Positions 1 to 8,738 are shown, numbered from the stretch's first letter. The stretch is 46,177 bases of DNA from Lachnoclostridium sp. UBA5890 (GCA_002431395.1 DJEU01000036.1:7737-53913), one strand, 5' to 3'. The notes: generated from the sequence alone by a model not told the origin. Translations and numbers: made by a program.

Positions 1-123
1 GCTCATATGTGGAGGGGGAGCCCAAAAAATCTTAAAAATGGTGTTGTTTTTATCGGCATTTTGTGAGATACTCATATAGAGGGTAATTCTATCATTGGGG
101 GAAAGGAAGGATAACGAGGTCTA

Positions 124-819
124 ATGATGAAACTAGATAACTTTTTTGTAAGTGGGGCGAACGAAGAAGCAGTTGCGATGGCAGAAGCAGTCTTGAACAA
201 TGTGAAAGCTTATTCGCCTGTATTGATCTACGCAAAACCGGGGCGTGGAAAGACTCATTTATTGCATGAGATTCATGACAAATGCAAATCGGCTCTTGCC
301 GGACAAAAGGTTGCATTTACTACCGGCAGACAATTTTTGGAAGAAGTGGATCGCACGATCCGTCTGGGCGCGAAGCCGAACCAGATTAAGATTTACGATG
401 ACGTGGATATCCTGCTCATTGATGATCTGGAAGAAATCTTCGGAAACCGCGAAGCGGAGCAGGTATTTACCAATCTGTTCTTATCTTCCATGAATGAAAA
501 GAAAAAACAGATTTTATGTACATCGTCCGTTTTGGCGAAAGAATGTGGAAGCAAAGAAATGATTCGCTTTTTTGACCGCGCATGCATGGTTCAGCTGTAT
601 GCACCGGATGAACAGCTCAAACAGAGTATTGTGGAGATGATGGCACAGCAGTTTACACTGAATCTGAATGAAGAAGCAAAACGTTATATCATTGCACAGC
701 CATTTTCAAGCATCAATCAGATCTTAGGAGATATGACAAAACTGGCAGCACTTGTCGAAGAAAATCAGCAGGTTGACCAGCAGTTGTGTCAGAAGTATCA
801 TATCGGACAGAACCGGTAA
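124..819 (+). CDS. DnaA-like AAA+ ATPase lacking the DNA-binding domain
   Basis: This 231-residue protein corresponds to the central AAA+ (domain III) part of DnaA/Hda-type proteins. A Walker A (PGRGKTH, about residues 39-45) and a Walker B (LLIDD, 96-100) are both visible, followed by a helical lid-like region. It stops where the helix-turn-helix domain IV of a full DnaA (about 450 residues) would begin, and the N-terminal DnaB-loading domain is also missing. By family logic it could modulate DnaA or load another protein, as Hda and DnaC/DnaI do; that is inference. An ATG at 127 is an alternative start; a purine-rich GGAAGG/CGAGG stretch lies just upstream. A hairpin terminator follows directly, so it is the last gene of its transcript. 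Confidence 0.75.
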   Translation: MMKLDNFFVSGANEEAVAMAEAVLNNVKAYSPVLIYAKPGRGKTHLLHEIHDKCKSALAGQKVAFTTGRQFLEEVDRTIRLGAKPNQIKIYDDVDILLIDDLEEIFGNREAEQVFTNLFLSSMNEKKKQILCTSSVLAKECGSKEMIRFFDRACMVQLYAPDEQLKQSIVEMMAQQFTLNLNEEAKRYIIAQPFSSINQILGDMTKLAALVEENQQVDQQLCQKYHIGQNR

Positions 820-843
820 ACGTCACTGAAAGAATAAAAGAGA

Positions 844-885
844 ATCCTTCCATCTTCGGTACTGGAAAAAGATGGAAGGATTTTT
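844..885 (+). terminator. rho-independent terminator after the DnaA-like gene
   Basis: A 13-bp stem (ATCCTTCCATCTT paired with AAGATGGAAGGAT) around an 11-nt loop is followed by a run of T. The reverse strand is also T-rich after the stem, so it may serve the convergent minus-strand TPR gene as well. Confidence 0.85.
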
Positions 886-942
886 ATACAGAACAAGCCT
901 AGCAGATGCTTTGGGCACTTGCAGGCAAAGTATTTGTCAAGG

Positions 943-1557
943 TCACAACTCGTTGATTTCGCGGAGAAGACTTTCTTTTCGCGCGATCGGTGAATGTTTG
1001 ATCTCGTCGATCAGATCTGACAGAAGATAATTTTTATGATCCTTTTTGTAAATTTCTGCCAATGAAAGACAGGCAATCCGGTTTTCCGGATCGTAGTCGA
1101 GGCAGAGCCGGCAGGCTTCGGCGGCGTGAGTATAATCGCCCGCTTCCATATAAGCCCGTCCGAGAGCTGTCAGAGTCTGTAAAAAATTTTGGTAAGTCTC
1201 GTCGTAGGTGGACAGAGTCTGAAAATTACCGATGCCATAGGCAAGTTTCAGATCGGTGTTCGTATATTCGGACAGATCCATCATTGGTGATTCGATGAGA
1301 CGGCGCAATGCGTCAAGATAATGAAGGATCGTGTCATTTTGGGCTCCTTCCCAGGGAATCCTTGTGGTATCCGGGGTAAAGAGCGGAAGATGTGAAATAT
1401 CCTTGTTGCGGGTATGATTCGCCTCTTCTTCACGTTCCCAGAAAAGGCTTGATTCTTTTTCCTGTTGTTTCGTTGCCTTGTGTTTTTTGTAATGCATCCA
1501 TGCGATAAAGATCAGGAAACAGACAAAAAAGGAAGGAAAACGGAGTGATACCATCAT
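943..1557 (-). CDS. membrane-anchored TPR-like protein
   Basis: This 204-residue protein starts with a hydrophobic segment (about residues 4-22) followed by basic residues, which fits an N-terminal membrane anchor with the rest in the cytoplasm. The C-terminal half has helix pairs typical of tetratricopeptide repeats, for example the stretch around YMEAGDYTHAAEACRLCLDY, so it probably acts as a protein-protein scaffold. No enzyme motif is visible. It is divergent from the small membrane peptide and VanW gene to its right and convergent with the DnaA-like gene. Two adjacent ATG codons are possible starts; an AAAGGA lies about 10 bases upstream. The specific function is unknown. Confidence 0.6.
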   Translation of the reverse strand: MMVSLRFPSFFVCFLIFIAWMHYKKHKATKQQEKESSLFWEREEEANHTRNKDISHLPLFTPDTTRIPWEGAQNDTILHYLDALRRLIESPMMDLSEYTNTDLKLAYGIGNFQTLSTYDETYQNFLQTLTALGRAYMEAGDYTHAAEACRLCLDYDPENRIACLSLAEIYKKDHKNYLLSDLIDEIKHSPIARKESLLREINEL

Positions 1558-1607
1558 AAAGTAAGTCCTTTCTTTAATACTATATAAAAATCAGGAGGTT
1601 ACGAATT

Positions 1608-1703
1608 ATGCTTAGCCGTAAAAAACAAAAAATCGTCGCAGCGATTATCTGCGGAGTGCTTATTGTAGCTATGCTTGCAGGCATTGTATTACCTTACGTA
1701 TGA
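1608..1703 (+). CDS. 31-residue membrane peptide
   Basis: A short reading frame begins with ATG 7 bases after a strong AGGAGG and encodes a basic N-terminus (MLSRKKQK) followed by about 20 hydrophobic residues, ending LPYV. This is a single-span membrane peptide. The excellent ribosome binding site, the basic-then-hydrophobic pattern and its position just before the VanW gene support real expression. I do not recognise a named family with certainty; it resembles the short membrane proteins often seen in Clostridia. It could also be a leader peptide for the downstream gene. Confidence 0.6.
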   Translation: MLSRKKQKIVAAIICGVLIVAMLAGIVLPYV

Positions 1704-1744
1704 TTGTAATACTTTTTTCAGCAATATGCAAGGGAGGTCTTTGA

Positions 1745-3295
1745 GTGCAGAGAAAAAGAATGCTGCTCGCCTTTGTTGTCATTTTCATGATGTTTGGTCT
1801 GATCGCTGCGTATACGTATGTTTCGTATGCGAGTCTGCGCCCGAAAGATGGGACGATCTGCGAAGGGGTTACCGTAGAACATGTCGCAGTGGGCGGAATG
1901 ACAAAAGACCAGGCGATGGAAGCGGTCAGCGAAGAGACGGAAAAACGGGGAAGACAGGTATTAGAAGTGGAAGTAAACGGCAGTGTTGTGACGACGACGC
2001 TGGCGGAAGTGGGGTATACGTTTTCGGCAGAAGAGTTTCTTGACGAGGCGATGAAGGTCGGCCGCCGGGGAAATCTGATCGAAAATTATAAAGAAATAAA
2101 AGAAGCCCGGAAGACGGGAGTTTCCTTTGGCATAAACCGTCAGATGGATGAAAGAGTGCTGAAGAAATTTGTAAAGAAAAAATGTAAAAAATTGTGTACC
2201 AGTGCGCAGAATGCACAGGTTTCGATGGAAAATGGAGAATTTGTATACACCGATTCGCAGGAAGGAGTCACATTGGATGTGGCGGCAACGGTTGAAAATA
2301 TTCAAAAAGCCGTAAGTGAAGCAAAAGACGATACTTCTGCGATTCATGTAGTGGCGACCGTTGAGGTGGAAAAGCCAAAAATTTCCAAAGAGACGGCAGA
2401 ACGATGCAAAGATAAGATTGGAAGTTTTTCGACGACATTCAACGCCGGCAATGTAAACCGTTCCCAAAATGTAGCAAACGCGGCGAGACTGATCAGCGGT
2501 TCCGTCCTTTATCCGGGCGAAACGTTTTCGGTTCATGATGCCATTTCTCCGCTGACGGAAGAAAATGGATATTATGCCGCAGCTTCTTACAATCAGGGAA
2601 AAGTAGAAGATACCCTTGGCGGTGGTGTGTGTCAGGTTTCGACGACATTGTATAATGCCGTGCTCCGCGCCGAATTGGAAGTTGTGGAGAGGAGTCCGCA
2701 TTCCATGGTTGTTAGTTATGTCAAACCATCGATGGACGCGGCGATCGCGGGCGATTACAAAGACTTTAAGTTTAAGAATAATACCAATGTTCCGATTTAT
2801 ATACAAGGCGGCACTTACAGCGGAACTCTTTATTTTAATGTTTACGGAGAAGAGACACGCAGTGAGGACCGGACGGTAACGTTTGAATCGGAAGTTACCG
2901 ATACGATTGAGCCGGGAGCCGATAAGATCACATATGACAAGACCAAACCGGAATCGTATACGAGCGTGACACAAGAGGCGCATACCGGTTATAAGGCGAT
3001 TCTTTGGAAGATTGTCGATGAAAATGGCAAGGAGAGCAAGACACAGGTAAATTCCAGTACGTACGCCGCTTCTCCCCGTTATGTCACAAAGGGCGCAAAG
3101 AAAGAAGAGGCGAAGCCGGAGGAGACAAAAGCTCCGCAGACAACGGCAAAACCGGGAAAAGACAGCGCGGCTCAAACCCCAAAGCCGGCACAGACGAAGC
3201 GTCCACAGCAGAAAGCACAAGTGACGACACAGCCGGCAGTGACTCAGGCACCCGTTGTTGTACCGCAAGACGGCGAAGGGGACGGGGTGCAGTGA
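1745..3295 (+). CDS. VanW family cell-surface protein
   Basis: The 516-residue protein has one N-terminal transmembrane helix or uncleaved signal (about residues 7-27), a long extracellular region, a VanW domain (about 228-375) with the family's LYPGETFS, GGGVCQVSTTLYNA and HSMVVSYV-type segments, and a Lys/Pro/Thr/Gln-rich tail of roughly 70 residues. The region before VanW resembles the putative peptidoglycan-binding repeats (PG_binding_4) usual in this family. VanW occurs in some vancomycin-resistance clusters, but its biochemical role is unknown; no van ligase or dehydrogenase genes are nearby, so no resistance role is implied. The start is GTG with AGGGAGG about 7 bases upstream. The stop overlaps the next gene. 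Confidence 0.85.
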   Translation: MQRKRMLLAFVVIFMMFGLIAAYTYVSYASLRPKDGTICEGVTVEHVAVGGMTKDQAMEAVSEETEKRGRQVLEVEVNGSVVTTTLAEVGYTFSAEEFLDEAMKVGRRGNLIENYKEIKEARKTGVSFGINRQMDERVLKKFVKKKCKKLCTSAQNAQVSMENGEFVYTDSQEGVTLDVAATVENIQKAVSEAKDDTSAIHVVATVEVEKPKISKETAERCKDKIGSFSTTFNAGNVNRSQNVANAARLISGSVLYPGETFSVHDAISPLTEENGYYAAASYNQGKVEDTLGGGVCQVSTTLYNAVLRAELEVVERSPHSMVVSYVKPSMDAAIAGDYKDFKFKNNTNVPIYIQGGTYSGTLYFNVYGEETRSEDRTVTFESEVTDTIEPGADKITYDKTKPESYTSVTQEAHTGYKAILWKIVDENGKESKTQVNSSTYAASPRYVTKGAKKEEAKPEETKAPQTTAKPGKDSAAQTPKPAQTKRPQQKAQVTTQPAVTQAPVVVPQDGEGDGVQ

Positions 3296-4269
3296 TGAAA
3301 AAAGGAAAAATTTCACAAAACCAATGGAATCGTTCCGTGGATAAAAAGATACGGTATCGCAGCAAGCGTCTTGTGGAGAGGCCGTCAGCCGGCAGCGAGA
3401 CGCTGACGTACCGGCTGCTTTCGGAGACGGTTGTCGGAAGTACGATGCAGACGGAGACAGGTCCGGTCGAAATTCTCGGAAAAAAGGCGTTTTACCGGAT
3501 GTACAATGCTCTTTTGGCGGCAGGAACCAGAGCAGAAGGAATGCAGGTGCAGCTTCTTTTGCCGGAATCCGCATCGGAACAACACATTAAGAATATCATG
3601 GGGCAGCTCGGGGAATATGGGGCTGCCTATGAAGTTGATACCGGAAGGGTACATACAGAAATTAGTGAACTGGTTCAGGCTCCCCTTTTGACATTGTCAG
3701 GATTTGGAAAACAAGACAAGGCAGAGACCGGAAGCGGTAGATTCTGTCCGGGGCAGCAGATTGTCATGACAAAATGGGCAGGGGCAGCCGGAGCGGCAGA
3801 ACTGGCATATGTCAAAAAGAAATCGCTGATGGAGTATTTTCCGGCGGTTTATGTAGATGAAGCAATCGAATATTTGTGGGAAAAAACAGGCGGAGAACCG
3901 CTGTTTTCGATAGAAAAAGAGAGAAAAACAGCATGGGACATGGGAGCCAGAGCGTTTCACAATGTAACGAAAAATGGTGTGTTTGGTGCGCTTTGGGAAA
4001 TGGCTGAGATGTCACATGCCGGATTGGAAGTAGACTTTGAGGCGATTCCTGTGAGGCAGGAGAGCATCGAGATCTGTGAGCAGTATGGCGTAAATTTGTA
4101 TGAAACAGATTCTCTCGGAAGTGTGCTGATTGGCACAGAACACGGCGAAGACTTGGTTCGCCGGCTGCGGGAAGAAGAAATTCCGGCAGCCGTCATCGGA
4201 CGAGTAACCGACGGAAATGACCGAACCATCTGCAGGGGAGAAGAGACACGTTTTTTAACACCACCATAA
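3295..4269 (+). CDS. HypE/AIR-synthase-related protein, divergent
   Basis: This protein of about 324 residues resembles the PurM/HypE (AIR synthase related) fold. The middle has HypE-like pieces (NALLAAGTRAEGMQVQLLLP and GRVHTEIS, which match the usual N-DLAAMGA and GGHTE regions), and the end (VRQESIEICEQYGVNLYETD, then AAVIGRVT) matches the C-terminal AIRS_C domain. The acidic DD/TTD motifs of the N-terminal ATP-binding region are not apparent, and the C-terminal Cys tail used by HypE for the cyano ligand is absent. No hyp or hydrogenase genes are present, so a hydrogenase role is unlikely; the real substrate is unknown. A GTG at 3292 is an alternative start. It overlaps the VanW stop, suggesting cotranscription. 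Confidence 0.6.
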   Translation: MKKGKISQNQWNRSVDKKIRYRSKRLVERPSAGSETLTYRLLSETVVGSTMQTETGPVEILGKKAFYRMYNALLAAGTRAEGMQVQLLLPESASEQHIKNIMGQLGEYGAAYEVDTGRVHTEISELVQAPLLTLSGFGKQDKAETGSGRFCPGQQIVMTKWAGAAGAAELAYVKKKSLMEYFPAVYVDEAIEYLWEKTGGEPLFSIEKERKTAWDMGARAFHNVTKNGVFGALWEMAEMSHAGLEVDFEAIPVRQESIEICEQYGVNLYETDSLGSVLIGTEHGEDLVRRLREEEIPAAVIGRVTDGNDRTICRGEETRFLTPP

Positions 4270-4300
4270 TTACAATTATTGGAAAAAGAGGAGGCATATT

Positions 4301-4789
4301 ATGCTGCAGGAAGAATTATTGCGAATTATGTCGAAAAATGCAAAAATTTCGACGGAAGATATGGCGGCGATGCTTGAGGCATCCGAAGAGGAAATTCAGG
4401 AAACGATCGCGAAGATGGAAGAGGAGGGCATCATTTGTGGATATCCGGCGCTGATCAACTGGGACCGCACGGACAACGAGATGGTAACTGCTCTGATCGA
4501 AGTCAATGTGGCACTTCACCGTGAAACCGGGTTTGATAAAGTAGCAGAGCGCATTTACCAGTTTGATGAGGTTGAAAGTGTATATCTGATGAGCGGAAGT
4601 TTCGATCTTACGGTAATTCTTGAAGGAAAGAGCATGAAAGAAGTGGCAAGATTTGTGACCACCAAACTTTCACCGATTGAAGAAGTAGTCAACACCTCCA
4701 CCTTTTTCGTGTTGAAAAAATACAAAGAACATGGTCTTTTGATGGTGAAAGAGAAAAATGAACAAGAGAGGATGTTGATCACACCATGA
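4301..4789 (+). CDS. Lrp/AsnC family transcriptional regulator
   Basis: The 162-residue protein has an N-terminal winged helix (about residues 1-60, with the TEDMAAMLEASEEEIQETIAK pattern of Lrp proteins) and a C-terminal ligand-binding RAM/AsnC domain (about 70-150) with the FDEVESVYLMSGSFDLTVIL core. Lrp proteins are octameric regulators that sense amino acids. Its stop overlaps the start of the aminotransferase by 4 bases (ATGA), so the two are translationally coupled; a role in controlling amino-acid metabolism, probably including this operon, is an inference from that context. Confidence 0.9.
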   Translation: MLQEELLRIMSKNAKISTEDMAAMLEASEEEIQETIAKMEEEGIICGYPALINWDRTDNEMVTALIEVNVALHRETGFDKVAERIYQFDEVESVYLMSGSFDLTVILEGKSMKEVARFVTTKLSPIEEVVNTSTFFVLKKYKEHGLLMVKEKNEQERMLITP

Positions 4790-5940
4790 GAAACCCATTG
4801 TCAAAAACAGTAATGGAATTAGAACCATCGGGAATCCGCCGCTTTTTTGATGTGGCAAATACGATGGACAACGTTATATCCCTGGGTGTAGGAGAACCGG
4901 ATTTTGATACTCCGTGGCACATCCGCGAAGAGGGCATTTATTCTCTGGAAAAGGGACGTACATATTACACGTCCAATGCCGGACTTTTCCCACTGAGACA
5001 GGAGATCAGCCGGTATCTGCATGAACGTTTTGATCTGCCTTACGGACCGGACGAGATTCTTGTTACGGTCGGAGGAAGCGAGGCGATTGATATCTGCATG
5101 CGCGCGATGCTTGATCCGGGCGACGAGGTTATTTTGCCGGAACCATGCTTTGTTTCCTATCTTCCCTGTGTACGCATGGCAGGAGGTACACCGGTCCGCA
5201 TTTCCCTTGAAGAAAAGGACGAATTCAAATTAACCGGGAAGAAATTGAAAGAGGCAATTACGGATAAGACAAAGATTCTTGTAATGCCATTTCCAAACAA
5301 TCCGACGGGAGCGATCATGACGGCAGAGGAGCTGCAGGTCATTTCCGATATTTGTAAGGAACATGATGTTTTTGTTATGTCGGATGAGATATATTCCGAA
5401 CTGAGTTATAAGGGAAAACATGTCTCCATCGCCAGCATTCCGGGGATGGCAGAGCGGACCATTGTGATCAATGGCTTTTCAAAATCATTCGCTATGACGG
5501 GATGGCGCCTTGGTTACGCGGCAGGTCCGAAAGAAATTATCAAACAGATGGTAAAGATTCATCAGTACATTATTATGAGTTCGCCGACGACGAGCCAGTA
5601 CGCGGCGATCGAGGCACTTAAAAATGGGATGCCGGATGTCGAGAGAATGCGTGAAGCCTACAACCAGAGACGGCGCTTCCTTGTGAAGGCACTACGTGAC
5701 ATGGGACTTCCTTGTTTTGAACCTTACGGTGCGTTTTATGTGTTTCCAAATATTAGTAAATTTGGAATGACGAGCGAGGAATTTGCAACACGTCTTTTGC
5801 ACGAAAAACGGGTGGCTGTCGTGCCGGGAGATGCTTTTGGAAAATGCGGCGAAGGGTTCCTTCGAATCTCCTATGCATACTCTATTGAAGACCTGAAAAA
5901 GGCCCTGGAAAAGATCAAGGAATTTATAGACACTTTATGA
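4786..5940 (+). CDS. PLP-dependent class I/II aminotransferase
   Basis: The 384-residue protein is a full-length fold-type I aminotransferase. Visible landmarks are the early LGVGEPDFDTP, the PFPNNPTGA segment with the PLP-contacting Asn, SDEIYSEL, and the Schiff-base lysine K233 in SKSFAMTGWRLG. The C-terminal FLRISYA carries the arginine that binds the substrate carboxylate. It most likely moves an amino group between an amino acid and 2-oxoglutarate or a similar keto acid; the substrate (aspartate, aromatic or other) cannot be told from motifs. The start codon lies in the last codons of the Lrp gene. The promoter of the next operon lies inside its 3' end. Confidence 0.9.
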   Translation: MRNPLSKTVMELEPSGIRRFFDVANTMDNVISLGVGEPDFDTPWHIREEGIYSLEKGRTYYTSNAGLFPLRQEISRYLHERFDLPYGPDEILVTVGGSEAIDICMRAMLDPGDEVILPEPCFVSYLPCVRMAGGTPVRISLEEKDEFKLTGKKLKEAITDKTKILVMPFPNNPTGAIMTAEELQVISDICKEHDVFVMSDEIYSELSYKGKHVSIASIPGMAERTIVINGFSKSFAMTGWRLGYAAGPKEIIKQMVKIHQYIIMSSPTTSQYAAIEALKNGMPDVERMREAYNQRRRFLVKALRDMGLPCFEPYGAFYVFPNISKFGMTSEEFATRLLHEKRVAVVPGDAFGKCGEGFLRISYAYSIEDLKKALEKIKEFIDTL

Positions 5941-5955
5941 TAATTATGTTATAAT
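5927..5955 (+). promoter_or_regulatory. sigma-A promoter of the cheX-trmL-MCP operon
   Basis: TAGACA (5927-5932) and a perfect TATAAT (5950-5955) are separated by 17 bp. The -35 box lies in the last codons of the aminotransferase gene and the -10 box lies just past its stop, so the downstream genes can be expressed independently. Confidence 0.75.
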
Positions 5956-5995
5956 ATTATGCATACGATGTCGATGAGAAAGGAGAAAAAAAGAT

Positions 5996-6463
5996 ATGGC
6001 TACATTAAATGCAGAGCATATTAATCCTTTTTTAATGGCTGCAAAGAAAGTGTTTCAGGATATGTGTTTTGTGCAGGTTCAGATACAGAAACCTGGCTTA
6101 AAAGAGGCGAAGTTTGGAAAAGGTACCTGGGTTATCATAATTGGAGTTACGGGTGAGATGAAAGGCCAGGTGTTGTTGGCGATGTCCGAAGAAGATGCCT
6201 GCAATATCGCTTCAAAAATGTGCATGATGGAAGTAAAAGAGATCGATGATTTTGCTGCCAGCGCATTGAGCGAACTTGGTAATATGATTATGGGAAATGC
6301 CTCTACGGTATTTTCCTCCAATGGAGTTGGAATCGATATTACACCACCGACTTTATCTCATGGTGAAGTCAGCTTTACAAATACATATACAAAAAATCTT
6401 TGTGTACCACTTACATTCGACACGACAACGGTTGAATTGTATCTGGCATTAAAACAGGATTAG
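5996..6463 (+). CDS. cheX: CheX-like chemotaxis phosphatase
   Basis: The 155-residue protein matches CheX, a cytoplasmic phosphatase that dephosphorylates CheY-P. The conserved helix ALSELGNMIMGNA supplies the Glu-x-x-Asn active-site pair (E93, N96), and the following ITPPTLSHG segment is typical. It has only one such helix motif, as CheX does, whereas CheC has two. It leads an operon with trmL and a chemoreceptor, which agrees with a chemotaxis role. The promoter is at 5927-5955, and AAAGGAG precedes the ATG. Confidence 0.88.
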   Translation: MATLNAEHINPFLMAAKKVFQDMCFVQVQIQKPGLKEAKFGKGTWVIIIGVTGEMKGQVLLAMSEEDACNIASKMCMMEVKEIDDFAASALSELGNMIMGNASTVFSSNGVGIDITPPTLSHGEVSFTNTYTKNLCVPLTFDTTTVELYLALKQD

Positions 6464-6472
6464 GGAGGCAGC

Positions 6473-6970
6473 ATGTTAAATATTGTATTGTTGGAACCGG
6501 AAATTCCTGCCAATACAGGAAATATCGGGCGTACTTGTGTCGCAGCGGGTGCCAGACTTCATTTGATCGAACCGATGGGGTTTCAGATCAATGAAAAGCA
6601 GGTACGGCGAGCAGGGTTGGATTATTGGGACAAATTGGATTATACGATTTATGACAGTTACCGGGATTTTGTAGAGAAAAACCCCGGTATTAAGATTTAT
6701 ATGGCGACGACAAAAGCGCGCCATGTTTATTCAGATGTGTCTTTTGAGGATGACTGTTATATCATGTTTGGAAAAGAGAGCGCAGGAATCCCGGAAGAAC
6801 TTTTGGTGGCGAATCAAGAAAACACGATTCGAATTCCGATGTTCGGCGAGATCCGTTCCTTGAATCTTGGCAATTCTGTAGCGATTGTTTTATACGAAGC
6901 GCTGCGCCAGCACGGATTTGAGGATTTAAATAAACAGGGAAACCTTCATCGGTTATCCTGGGATGACTAA
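6473..6970 (+). CDS. trmL: tRNA (cytidine(34)-2'-O)-methyltransferase TrmL
   Basis: The 165-residue SPOUT methyltransferase has the TrmL hallmarks: N-terminal NIVLLEPEIPANTGNIGRTC, the middle FGKESAGIPEELL and the C-terminal knot segment IPMFGEIRSLNLGNSVAIV. Members of this family 2'-O-methylate the wobble base C34/cmnm5U34 of two tRNA-Leu species using SAM. The length is normal for a one-domain enzyme. It sits 9 bases after cheX and just ahead of the chemoreceptor; the association with chemotaxis genes looks like operon convenience and not shared function. Confidence 0.93.
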   Translation: MLNIVLLEPEIPANTGNIGRTCVAAGARLHLIEPMGFQINEKQVRRAGLDYWDKLDYTIYDSYRDFVEKNPGIKIYMATTKARHVYSDVSFEDDCYIMFGKESAGIPEELLVANQENTIRIPMFGEIRSLNLGNSVAIVLYEALRQHGFEDLNKQGNLHRLSWDD

Positions 6971-7001
6971 AATTATAGAGACCTGGAATGGAGGAAGGGC
7001 A

Positions 7002-8714
7002 ATGAAAAAGGCGAAAAAAGAAAACAAACAGCGTCAGGGCATTTCTCTTAAATATAAGGGGATGCTGTTGACGGCAATTATGATTTTTGTTGTGATCGGG
7101 GCGACACTTATACTAGCGATACCGCAGATTAAGAGCAACATGACAGAAACCATTCACTCGTATATGTATGATATCGCAGTGACAAATGGAAGAAGTCTGG
7201 ATGTCGAAGTAAAAGCACATGGAATTCGTGTTGCACTTTCGGAAAGTAAACTGCGTGAGTTGTTCTCAAATGTAAAAGTGAAAGATATGGAGAGCAGTTA
7301 TGCATATGTGGTTGCCGGAAATGGTACGATGCTGTATCATCCGAAAGCAGATAAGATCGGAAAACCGGTAGAAAATGCAGTTGTAAAAGATCTGGTATCG
7401 CAGATTGAGAAAGACCAGATTCCCAAGTCCGATGTAGCGACGTATGATTTCCGTGGAGATACAAAATATGCCGGGTATTATGTGGACGAAGATGGTCAGT
7501 ATATCGTAATTGTATCGGCAGATCAGAGCGAAGCACTTTCCGGTGTAACAAAAACCGTTCGTGTTATGGTTGGAGCCGGCATAACCTGTGAACTTCTTTG
7601 CATGATTATTGCGTTTCTATGTTTCCATCGCCTGTTTGATCCGCTGAAGAAGATTACCTATCAGGTAGAACGACTGGGTAATCTGGATTTGAAACATACC
7701 GGCCAATTGGATAAATTGGCGAAGATCGGCGGTGAAGTAGGAGTGATGGCGCGGTCAGTATGGCAGGTACAGACGAAACTGGCAGAAGTTGTCACGGAGT
7801 TGAAAGAAGAAAGCGGAAATTTATTTGCTTCTTCAAATCAGTTAAGTGGAAATGCGGCTGTGACAGCAGAGACGATTGGTCAGATCAGTTATGCGGTACA
7901 TGACATGGCTGAGGGAGCTTCTTCTCAGGCAAATGACACGCAGACCGCGACGGAAAGTGTTATTGTCATCGGTAACATGGTCGATGAGACAAATGATGAA
8001 GTAGCGAAGCTCCGCGAAAATGTGGAAGTGATGAAGGCTTCCGGAGAAGAAGCAGAACAGACATTGAAAGAATTGGAAGAGATCAACGAAGAGGCAAAAC
8101 AGTCTATCGTTGAAATCTATAATCAGACAAATACAACGAATGAGTCGGCGCAGAAGATCAAAGATGCGATTACATTGATCACATCGATTGCAGAAGAGAC
8201 GAACCTTCTTTCTCTCAATGCTTCGATTGAGGCAGCGCGTGCCGGCGAGCAGGGACGTGGTTTTGCCGTAGTAGCAAGCCAGATCCAGAAATTGGCAGAA
8301 CAGTCCAATGAATCTGCAATGCAGGTTCAGAAGATTGCCAATATGCTCATGCAGGATTCGGATCAGGCAGTAGAGATCGTGGATCGTGTGAAACAGATTA
8401 TGGACACGCAGAATGTCAAGATGAATGTTACCGGTGAGATGTTCCAGAAGGTGCAGGATGAGATTGAGTCTTCCATGGAGAGTATCAATACGATCTATGA
8501 AAAGACGGAGAAAATGGACCAGGCGAAGACAGAAGTCGTGGATGTGGTACACAATCTGACTGCGATCGCCGAAGAAAATGCGGCTGGTACAGAAGAGACT
8601 TCCGCATCGGTTACGGAAGTAAATGACATTGTGGAGGACATTTCAAGCAATGCAAAACAGCTTCATGATGCCGCACAGAAGATTGAAGACCATATGAATA
8701 AATTTGAGGTTTAA
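7002..8714 (+). CDS. methyl-accepting chemotaxis protein
   Basis: The 570-residue chemoreceptor has TM1 (about residues 20-40), a small extracellular sensor region that looks like a single Cache domain (about 45-185, with the YHPKADKIGKP segment), TM2 (about 187-208), a HAMP linker, and a long signalling coiled coil. The highly conserved hairpin tip, which binds CheA/CheW, is at about residues 396-425 (ETNLLSLNASIEAARAGEQG). Flanking helices contain Gln/Glu pairs suited to methylation. The ATG at 7002 follows GGAGGAAGG by a few bases and is preferred over an upstream in-frame ATG at 6963 that lies inside trmL. The ligand cannot be inferred. Confidence 0.93.
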   Translation: MKKAKKENKQRQGISLKYKGMLLTAIMIFVVIGATLILAIPQIKSNMTETIHSYMYDIAVTNGRSLDVEVKAHGIRVALSESKLRELFSNVKVKDMESSYAYVVAGNGTMLYHPKADKIGKPVENAVVKDLVSQIEKDQIPKSDVATYDFRGDTKYAGYYVDEDGQYIVIVSADQSEALSGVTKTVRVMVGAGITCELLCMIIAFLCFHRLFDPLKKITYQVERLGNLDLKHTGQLDKLAKIGGEVGVMARSVWQVQTKLAEVVTELKEESGNLFASSNQLSGNAAVTAETIGQISYAVHDMAEGASSQANDTQTATESVIVIGNMVDETNDEVAKLRENVEVMKASGEEAEQTLKELEEINEEAKQSIVEIYNQTNTTNESAQKIKDAITLITSIAEETNLLSLNASIEAARAGEQGRGFAVVASQIQKLAEQSNESAMQVQKIANMLMQDSDQAVEIVDRVKQIMDTQNVKMNVTGEMFQKVQDEIESSMESINTIYEKTEKMDQAKTEVVDVVHNLTAIAEENAAGTEETSASVTEVNDIVEDISSNAKQLHDAAQKIEDHMNKFEV

Positions 8715-8738
8715 GAGAACTGATTCATATAAAAAGAT

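Noticed and set aside
1..66. Possible end of an upstream gene or a 20-residue peptide at the window edge
   Set aside because: All three forward frames are short and none shows recognisable family text; the sequence before base 1 is needed.
1745..3295. Vancomycin resistance cluster suggested by the VanW domain
   Set aside because: No ligase, dehydrogenase, dipeptidase or VanRS-type partner lies nearby, and VanW proteins are common without resistance.
1961..3574. 537-codon minus-strand frame opposite the VanW gene
   Set aside because: The VanW frame has clear domain homology and a ribosome site; the opposite frame reads as biased, unrecognisable text rich in Arg, Phe and Cys.
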